Shown: in pieces, positions 56,078-64,000 of the stretch
Numbering within the stretch: the first letter of the stretch is position 1
Layout: each line of letters begins with the position of its first letter
Assembly (NCBI GenBank): GCA_015501605.1
Contig: JADNRZ010000019.1
Span: forward strand, 682,001-746,000
Length of the DNA: 64,000 bases
Reading direction: 5' to 3'
From: Panaeolus papilionaceus
Lineage: Eukaryota; Basidiomycota; Agaricomycetes; Agaricales
The notes under the pieces: generated by a model
Databases searched by the model: none
Told to the model about the DNA's origin: nothing
What the model saw: the letters and a program-made list of their open reading frames with translations, nothing else
Program-made: the position numbers and the translations under genes

Positions 56078-58269
56078 ATGTCTTCCCAACTACAGAAAGG
56101 CCATGCCATTGAGACGGCCAGCGCTTCATCGCAAAGCGAGAACAACAAGCCTGACCCCGTCGACGAGCCAATAGACCATGCTCTCGAGAAACGAGCCGTC
56201 CTGAAACTCGATTTGACCATCCTGCCTGTGATGTCCTTATTCTACTTCCTTTCTTTTCTGGTAAGCACGATATCGGTACCCGTACGCAGCTTTGCCTTCA
56301 GAATTGATTAACCATTCGAAAACACGCAGGATAGGGCAAACATCGGTATGAAAACTGAAGTAATATGATCGAGCGACGCCAACTCATCGTTGTAAAAAGG
56401 GAATGCCAGAATTGCTGGATTGCAGGCCAATTTACACCTTACAGACCACCGGTACCAAATATGCGTCGCCATTCTTTACGTGTAAGTTCATCGTTTAGTG
56501 CGGATTCAATTCATCGTGTCCACCAACACTTACATTACCGTAGCCCTTACATGCTCTCTGAACTACCCTCCAACCTAATCTTGCGCAAAGTCGGGCCCCA
56601 CCTTCTATTACCAGCCGTTGTAACTGCATGGGGAATCGTCGTCATTTTTCAGGGTTTTGTCAAGTCATTTTCGGGCCTCATTGTCGTTCGTCTCATCTTG
56701 GGCGCGCTCGAAGGACCCATGTTCCCAGGGATGGTGCTCTATCTATCCGGATTCTATACTCGCAAAGAACTCTCGTTAAGGTAACATGCTCCATCCTAAT
56801 TCGGGACTTCATTCTCACCGCGATTGACTCTACAGAATTGCATTCTTCTTCTCCACTGCTTCAGTAAGCTTCCATATTGCTCTTCTGGTAGAATGACGAC
56901 TTATTACCGCCCCCTTCACTCCACCCCAGCTCGCTGGTGCATTCTCTGGTCTTCTTGCTGCTGCCTTGTCGAATCTGCATGGCGTTGGAAATCTCCCCGG
57001 ATGGGCATGGATTTTTATCATTGTAAGCTGTCATCATACTTACCTTTTGGCCGTTCGGCATTGAAGAGCATCTAGGAGGGTCTTTTCACTGTTCTCGTTG
57101 GCGTAGCTGGATTCTTCCTTGTGCCAAGAACACCCAGACAATCCCGCTTCCTGACTGAAGCAGAAAAGGAGTGCGTGATTTGACCCTTGCAACTGAAAAC
57201 ATTGTAATGCTTACATTTTAACTCTTTGCGTAGTGCTATTATCCGCCGCCTGGAGCGCTCCAAACCGCTCGATAAACACGTCGACAGGTTCACTTTCAAG
57301 CAGCTCGTCCAGTCTATCATCTCGCCCCATGTTATGTTCATCTTCGTCATCTTCTTTACCTCCGGTTCCATTGTGCTCGGATTATCCAATTTCCTGCCAT
57401 CGATTGTGCGACAGTTGGGTTTCACGCCAACTCGCTCACAGCTTCTTACAGTTGGACCGTTCGGTGCAGCATTTGTTGGTGAGTGTCGTGCAGCTCCTTC
57501 CATAGGGTTTAGGATTCAATTTTGGTCTAGTGACGTTGGTCTCTGCATATTACTCGGACAAGTATAACACTCGAGGCATACCCTTGATCATCTGCTCGGT
57601 GATTACCAGCATCGGGTATATCATGTACCTTTGTGAGTGCAAAATGCTCCATCTCGATGCATGATGCGTTGTTGCTAACGCCTACATTTCTACACAGCAT
57701 CCCGCGACAAGTATACGCTATACGGCTCGCTTTTCTTCACTGTTTCTGGATCGTATCCGATGGGACCTCTGGGTGCTGGCTGGGCAGCCAACAACTCGGA
57801 GCCTCACTACAGACGCGCGACGAGTATCGGTCTCGGTTTCGTCGCTTCCAGTTGTGTGAGTCCTGTCCAACATCTCTCACTTGTTTAGCTTGCTCATTGT
57901 AAACTGACAGGGTGCCATCCTGAGCACATGGCGATTCCCAACAAAAGAGGGACCAAGATTCACGAAAACCACTATCCAAACACTCGTTTTGTGAGTTCTG
58001 TCTTTCCAAAACTTTCTGCCTTATCGATATCATCGAAGCCGTGACATGATAGCACATCACTGATACACCAACTTTCCAGTGCGATTGCAACGGGCCTCGT
58101 AGCACTGGCCAACATGGCATACCTGCACCGCCAAAACAAGCTCAAAGTAAAGGATCGAGAGCTCCTTTTAGCCCCATATGCCAAAGACGACGAAAAGGCA
58201 GGGTTCGACGAGAAGAAGGCATGGCTTGAGCTTGGTGATAGGCATCCGGATTTCAAGTATATTTTGTAG
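56078..58269 (+). CDS. MFS transporter, anion:cation symporter family, copy 2
   Basis: Start 56078 (MSSQLQKGHAIETAS). N-terminal cytosolic segment, then HALEKRAVLKLDLTILPVMS (TM1), DRANIG / NARIAGLQANLHLTDHRYQI, YMLSELPSNLILRKVGPHLL, VRLILGALEGPMFPGMVLYL then SGFYTRKELSLR, AGAFSGLLAAALSNLHGVG, PGWAWIFI, FLPSIVRQLGFTPTRSQLLT, YSDKYNTRGIPLIICS, AANNSEPHYRRATSIGLGF, STWRFPTKEGPRFTKT and LELGDRHPDFKYIL, ending at TAG 58267-58269. About twelve exons, several with very short introns; no stop or frameshift seen. The family includes allantoate, nicotinate, biotin and pantothenate carriers; the substrate cannot be told from sequence. It is convergent with copy 3. Confidence 0.87.
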
Positions 58270-58657
58270 TGCGTTGAGGGTTTCGAATCATTTCCTAAAG
58301 CTGTCTCGTGTCAAATTGTACTGTACTATCACTGTATTTTTATCGACAACTACAGTAAGAGCTTTACTTAGATTGATGGTGTAAGTCGTGAGAGCTCGAA
58401 TCCCTCATTCATTCGTCGGGCGCTTGAGCCTCGAAGTAAATTTGTTCACATGGTCGAAGAATAAAAATAGATCGGATCGACGAAGGAGCTGAGAGTTCTA
58501 TCTAGGCTGGGAGCATCGATAATTGTGGTAATCGTGGTTTATGTATTGACTAAAGATGTTATAGGACATTTTAGGTATAAGACATTGTACTATAAACGTT
58601 ACAGAAATCGTGAATTTTGAATTGAAAGGTGGGATAAAATAGAGCAATGCAATCTAA
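58270..58657. other. Convergent 3' region between MFS copies 2 and 3
   Basis: About 390 AT-rich bases between two stop codons facing each other; holds both terminators. Nothing else recognised. Confidence 0.5.
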
Positions 58658-60828
58658 TTATAAAATATACTTGAAATCGGGATGACGATCACCAAGCTCA
58701 ATCCACGCCTTGGCCTCGTCGTACCCGTTCTTTTCATCATCTTTGCGGTAGGGCGCCAATAGTTCCTCCCGTTTTGAGACTTTTAGTTTGTTTTGGCGGT
58801 TCAGGTAGATCATGTTGACGACTGCTAGAACACCTGTCACAATAGCGCTGTAAAGTGAAAGGTGTTAAGTCTTTGAATGATACGTAGTCGAGGCGTAAGG
58901 GGTACTTACAAGGACAATGTCATGATAGTGGTCTTGGTAAATCTCGGGCCCTCTTTCGTGGGGAATCTCCATGTGCTCAGAATAGTACCCTGTGAGATGG
59001 ATCGCGTTCTTGAGCTGCGGCGGAGGATGCATGATGGTATAAAGAGTTTACTTACGGCACTGGAGAAGAAGAAACACAGTCCAATAGTCGTAGCTCTTCT
59101 ATAATGAGGCTCGGAGTTATTCGAAGCCCAACCGGAGCCGAGAGGGACCATGGGGTACGATCCAGAGACGAGGAAGAAGAGCGAGCCGTACAAAGTGTAC
59201 GTTTTATGTGAACCTAGAATGAGCACGATAAGACACTGTTTTGCTCGTCGGAGGTTAAGATTACTCACAGAGGTAGATGATGTATCCAATGGAAGCAACG
59301 CAAGCGAGGATAATCATAGGGATGCCTCGACTCTGGTACTTGTCAGAGTAATACGAGATGAGTAAAGTGACTAATGAGTATCGAGAATCAAAAAATCAGT
59401 AACATATATCCATGAATAAGGGAAGTAAGTGCTCACAGAAGAATGCCGCTCCGAAAGGACCAACAGTAAGGAGTTGTGACCTGACGGGAGAGAAGCCGAG
59501 CTGTTTCACGATCGAAGGGAGGAAATTGGCGAGGCCAAGGACGTTCGAGCCAGAGCAGAAGAACATGATGCATGCCATGACGACGTGAGGAGAGAGCATT
59601 GATTGAGCCATTTGCTTGAGACTGAAGTTGTCGACGGCATGTTTTTCGAGGGGATTATCACGTTCGAGACGTGCGTAGATGCAGCTGGTTTAAGATTAGT
59701 CGGATGGATAAAAACACATCTCCAAAGCGACGCACTCTATTTGGTCCGGGCTCAGATAACGAGACTCTCTTGGTGATTTGGGGACGAAATAGAACCCGAG
59801 GACGCCGACGAGCACTGTAATTAGGCCCTCCTAGAGAATTTTTAGATGTTATCGAATATCTGAGGAGGAATACTCTATCTCACAATGATGAAGATCCACG
59901 ACCAGCCAGGAAGGTTCCCGACTCCATGTAAGTTGGTCAAAGCAGCAGCCAAAAGACCAGAGAAGGCACCGGAGAGCTGTTGATGGGTAATTAAAATGCA
60001 GTTTGATTTTTTTTAAACAAGCTACGACATACCGAAGCGGTAGAGAAGAAAAACGCAATTCTGAGGACCAAAATGAGAGGGTCAGTTGGGTCGGCGAGAA
60101 GTGATCATTGGCGTTTATAATTACCTCATCGAGAGTTCGGTACGGGTATAGAATCCGGAGAGATACAAGACCATTCCGGGGAAAAGGGGCCCTTCGAGGG
60201 CACCAAGAATCAGACGGATAATGATAAGGCCAGCGTATGACTTGACGAATCCTTGAGCGGTCACGGTGATACCCCACGCCGTTACAATGGCTGGAAGGAG
60301 GATATGTGGGCCAATTTTGCGAAGGATCAAGTTGGAGGGCATTTCGAAGACCATGTATGTCCTAGGATGATCATCAAAGTTAGCTTAATACATCGTTGGC
60401 CTGGTGAGATGAAGACTTACACGTATAGAATAGCCACGCAGACCTGGTATTCGTGGTCTGTTAGGTGCAGATCCTTTTGTAAGCCTGCTATTCTGGCATT
60501 TCCTACAATAAGAAAGATTTCGTATGTTTAGGAGCGAAAGGTAATAGATAGCCAACAGTTATATTTTACCGATGTTGGCGCGATCCTATAGTTCAAGGTC
60601 AGCTTGATTCGGGCGAAAAGAAATGTAATCGCGGCGTCTTACCATGAAGTTAAGGAAGTAGAATAAGGCCATCATAGGTAACACTGTGTAATCGAGCTTT
60701 AGAACAGCCTTCCTTTCGAGCTCTTTATCGATGGGTGGCTCTGGCTTCGCATCATCTCCGGAAGTGGTGCTGTTGGAAGGGATGACCTTCAGCTCGGGGG
60801 TAAGATTTTGATCAGGCGTTGAATGCAT
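58658..60828 (-). CDS. MFS transporter, anion:cation symporter family, copy 3
   Basis: Closest to copy 2. Start taken at 60828 (MHSTPDQNLTPEL) rather than the upstream in-frame ATG at 60870, because that one touches the TATATA element (60871-60876). Pattern: ELERKAVLKLDYTVLPMMAL, DRANIG, VFEMPSNLILRKIGPHILLP, IRLILGALEGPLFPGMVLYL then SGFYTRTELSMR, LTNLHGVGNLPGWSWIFI, MAQSMLSPHVVMACIMFFCS, LANFLPSIVKQLGFSPVRSQ, ASNNSEPHYRRATTIGLCFF, STWRFPTKEGPRFTKTTIM, IELGDRHPDFKYIL, ending at 58658. All exons read in frame. Substrate unknown. Confidence 0.87.
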
Positions 60829-61795
60829 GATGAGCTGTGGATGGACTTTCGAGGTTCGCTCGAGGGGCATTATATACCAACTAAAAAGCGCATGTGAGAA
60901 AGTTAGCTCGAATAGGCGAGTGGGGAAGGGACGAAGTTTGCCTGACCAGAGTTCGTCCCGAACTCAACCAATATGGTCGGACAACTTGTGGGTATTGCCT
61001 CGGATATTAAAGGGATGAACATATTTGATTGATCCATGTCAATATCCAATGTATTATAGGCGCTTTGCTAGAGCCATAAAACCAGTCGAAAACTTGAAGG
61101 TTGGTACATAGCTTCGAGATCAACACAAGAAAAATCAAGACGAACCAATTACGGCCCACATCAGAGGATGAATATTGGCTAGGGGCAAATTAGTCAACAC
61201 CCTATATTCTTACGAAGTGTCTCAAGGAGAAATATCAATACTTGTACCTGGCGTCAGACTTCCGAGTTTACCGACAAGAATAGACCATATACATGAATTA
61301 CCTTCATAGGGTGTATCAAGACACAGAATATCAGAGGGAGATAACCGCCTAATCTCGGAATTCAAACTGCCCCATGCATTCTCCTCGGGATCAGAACAGC
61401 AGTATTATCAAGCGAGCTTGGACGCGGTTCCAGTGTCTACCCAGCGTACACACCCAGTCGATGTTTTCGACTGAAAGACGTTCCAAGCCAAATCATTCTT
61501 ATAAGACTTGAAGTCGACGGGGATAGAATCCATTCTTATAAATCTTTTTTAAGATTTACACCCAGTAAATCTGATTAATCTTGCTCCCATTGTCTTGACT
61601 CCAACACGACGAACATGTGGAAGAAAGTGACGACTGAAATTGCGACAACTGATGGGAATCGAGTCCGCTTTTATTTGGCTACATAATCCAATACAAACAA
61701 ATATGGTCATCGTTCAGGATTCAGGGTCTCCCAACGTTGTGCCCGTCGTCCCCAACGTTCCACTCCACCACCTTCCCCTCAGGAGCACGACCGCC
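60829..61795. other. Divergent promoter region between MFS copy 3 and the anoctamin-like gene
   Basis: About 970 bases with the copy 3 TATA box at its left edge. The right end has upstream in-frame ATGs at 61652 and 61703 that could extend the anoctamin-like gene. No other gene recognised. Confidence 0.4.
60871..60876 (-). promoter_or_regulatory. TATA box of MFS copy 3
   Basis: TATATA on the minus strand, 42 bases before the chosen start at 60828. It supports that start over the one at 60870, which would lie inside the core promoter. Confidence 0.5.
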
Positions 61796-64000
61796 ATGGC
61801 AGACGTCCATGCCCCAGACGTTGATCTCGTGCTCACTTTTAGAGTTTCAAAGAAACCGCCCTCGTCGAAGAAGCAAACCAGAGACGATGCTCGCAAGGCC
61901 GAACAGCAATATTCAAGACTGATCAAGACCTTGAATGTTGCTGGATTGAAGGCTGTAGGCCGCCGTGGAGAGTCTCTTGGACACATACTTATTTTTGTGA
62001 CTTGTCCAAACCCCTTGGTCGAGGAACTTGTTAAGCGGGAGAGGTGCGTATCGTGTGCATTTGATAAACAGTTCAGTGGCTTATATCTCTACAGGCGTTC
62101 AGATTTCCTGTCGGGATTACCAGTTATTCCATCGTCAAGCGTCGTTCATCTGTCACCAGCAGATCGCATTCGTCTGGTACACTCTTATATTACATCAACT
62201 CCTCCAGATGGTGGCCTCGGAGTGTCTCCTGACGCGTCTGAATGGGATTTATTAGATTCCATCTTCCCCCTGCATGACCGCGACTTCAATGAACGTTGGA
62301 CTAAGGCCTGGACACCACGTAACATCTTCTCAGTTTCTTTGGAAAGCATTCGTGGGCAGTTTGGCGACTCTCTGGCCTTCTACTTTGCCTTCCTGTCAAG
62401 CTACACCAAGTTCCTCATCGCTCCAGCTGCACTTGGATTAATTGCCCATTTCATTCTACAACCTTACGCACCCATTTATTCCATACTCCTTTCAATTTGG
62501 TCTATTGGGTTTGTGGAATGGTGGCGTGTCCATGAACGTATACTGTCGTTGCGTTTTGGAACACGCGGGTCTTTCAAGGTGGAGAAGCGTCGCGTGCAAT
62601 ACAAAACAGGCATGGCGTGGTGGGCCAAAGAGTTGCGTGTTCTTGCGAACGTTCCCGTTATCCTCCTATTCGCCGGAATTCTCTCAGCACTTTTGACTGG
62701 CATCTTCGTCTTTGAAGCTTTTGTTACACACTTATATCAAGGCCCAGGAAAACAAATCATTGTGGGTTTATTTTTACTGTCGACATTACAAACAGACTCT
62801 GATCTGCCAATAGGCTTTCTCGCCGACCTTGCTATTTGTGGCTCTAGTTCCTCAAATATTAGGGGTTTATCAGAAGATCGCTGTTCGCCTGACGAACTGG
62901 GAAAACCACGGACATCAATCCAGTTATGCGACGTCCTTGACGCTCAAGACGTTCATCCTCAGCACCCTTGTTGCATACCTTGGCCTTGGACTTTCGGCCT
63001 TCGTCTATGTGCCATTTGGAGAGGGCGTCATGCGTTGGGTTCAGGCATGGCTCTTCGGGACTGCGACGACTCAGCAAGGTTTCTCTGCCACCATTAGTGA
63101 CATGCTGAATGGCACCGTCACTGCATCTGCCACCAAGGAGACCAGCCCAGCTGCTGATAGCCTTCTTGGTGCTGAACACCCTCAAATGGCCATTTGGGAC
63201 GCCAATACCGAGGACGTGCGCAACAAGCTCAACCCCAAGCGTCTGCGAGATCAGATGTTCGCCTACACCGTGACCAACCAGATCATCAACACCTTTATCG
63301 AGGTTGGACTACCCTTTATACTCCGACACGTGGATACGTACAGGAAAAACAAGGCAGCTCAAAGTGGTGGTAAGGCGAAGGACGCCGTTCCGAGCAGCAA
63401 CTCTTCTGATACGGGAAGTAATGGGATGAAGAAGCGTGTGGTATTTGAGGACGAGAAGGAGAAGGGCGGAATGGAGGAGCGGCTCTTCCTCGATCGCGTT
63501 AGGCAGGAGGCAGCATTACCTGCTTATGATACATTTGTGGATTATAACGAGATGGTTGTGCAATTCGGTTACGTTGTTCTTTGGTCCACGATCTGGCCAT
63601 TGGCGGGTGGTAAGGGCTTCATCTATTCTATGTTCGTATGACCGGTTGCTGATTTTGATTTCGCGTAATTTAGTCATGGCTCTTCTTAATAACATCCTGG
63701 AGCTGCGTTCGGATGCGTTTAAGATGACAGTGCATAACCGACGCCCTATCCCCACACGAACGGACACAGTTGGACCTTGGCTTGAAGCCCTCACGTTCCT
63801 CACATGGCTCGGCGCTCTCACCAACTCTGCTCTCGTCTATCTTTTCTGTCCCTCTTTCCTCCCATCTCCATCTGCGATTGCTTCAGCTGTGTTCAACGCG
63901 ACTACAACTGCAGCGAGTATCCTCATCCCTGATCATGTAGACGACGTCTCTTCAGATTCAGAGACCTTGGTCGAAGAGCACCTTGTCTCGGCTGCTGGAG
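61796..64000 (+). CDS. Anoctamin/TMEM16-family protein, Ist2-like (3' end outside window)
   Basis: Multi-span membrane protein; yeast Ist2 tethers cortical ER to the plasma membrane. The start at 61796 (MADVHAPDVDLVLTF) has a CCGCC context; in-frame ATGs at 61652 and 61703 are alternatives. The N-terminal soluble domain has FRVSKKPPSSKKQTRDDARK and LGHILIFVTCP. Anoctamin hallmarks: IFSVSLESIRGQFGDSLAFY then FAFLSSYTKFLIAPAALGLI, SIWSIGFVEWWRVHERILSL then RFGTRGSFKVEKRR, QILGVYQKIAVRLTNWENH, LRDQMFAYTVTNQIINTFIE, and YDTFVDYNEMVVQFGYVVLW. Introns at 62044-62093, about 62764-62815 and about 63612-63673 restore the frame (RERRSDFLSG, QIIAFSPTLL, LAGVMALLNN). The last exon continues past the edge with RSDAFKMTVHNRRPIPTRTD, so the end is missing. 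Confidence 0.88.

Noticed and set aside
60829..60870. Upstream in-frame ATG as start of MFS copy 3
   Set aside because: It directly abuts the TATATA element, so it would lie upstream of the expected transcription start; the next ATG fits the spacing seen in copy 2.
1..64000. CRISPR array, transposase, reverse transcriptase, polyketide synthase or non-ribosomal peptide synthetase
   Set aside because: No regularly spaced repeats and no frame with the corresponding catalytic motifs was found on either strand.

Overview
The window is nuclear DNA of a filamentous fungus, most likely a mushroom-forming basidiomycete (Agaricomycetes). Genes carry many short GT-AG introns of about 45-80 bases. The lineage-typical families DUF6535 and DUF6534 are present, as are locally expanded calpain-like proteases and predicted GTPases. 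One tRNA has the usual intron after the anticodon. Nothing looks bacterial, viral or organellar. Gene models were spliced by eye from the open frames, using splice signals and comparison between paralogues inside the window.

Left part (1-18 kb): two calpain-like cysteine proteases lie head to tail on the minus strand (60-2223 and 2762-5620), and a third lies on the plus strand (12079-15089). Between them is an Opi1-type regulator of phospholipid genes (7896-10616). An intron-containing tRNA-Lys(UUU) follows at 15388-15485, then a two-finger C2H2 transcription factor of the Msn2/Msn4 type (15771-17681).

Middle part (19-50 kb) is an accessory region built mostly by local duplication. Two paralogous GTPases, each with two G domains, lie in tandem (19242-21599 and 22461-24893). 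A GPI-anchored GH72 beta-1,3-glucanosyltransferase follows (26153-28198). A broken, inverted copy of a DUF6535 gene end (28757-29640) and a coiled-coil protein (29949-32425) come next. Two intronless GNAT-like acetyltransferase paralogues share a promoter motif (33652-34329, 36029-36706). A small secreted protein with eight cysteines (37266-37535) and a decayed candidate secreted-protein gene (39365-40246) precede three tandem DUF6535 membrane proteins (40800-43298, 44080-46575, 47496-50022). A DUF6534 relic lies at about 50820-51110.

Right part (52-64 kb): three paralogous MFS transporters of the anion:cation symporter (Dal5/Tna1-like) type (52123-54264 minus, 56078-58269 plus, 58658-60828 minus) are followed by an anoctamin/Ist2-like membrane protein that runs off the right edge (61796-64000).

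Taken together, a few conserved single-copy genes (Opi1, C2H2 factor, Gas/Gel enzyme, Ist2) frame stretches where almost every other gene exists as a local pair or triplet, often with duplicated flanks. I see no transposase, reverse transcriptase, CRISPR array or secondary-metabolite core enzyme. The strongest candidates for under-described biology are the double-G-domain GTPase pair, the DUF6535 cluster with its conserved 6-base coding first exon, and the GNAT-like pair.
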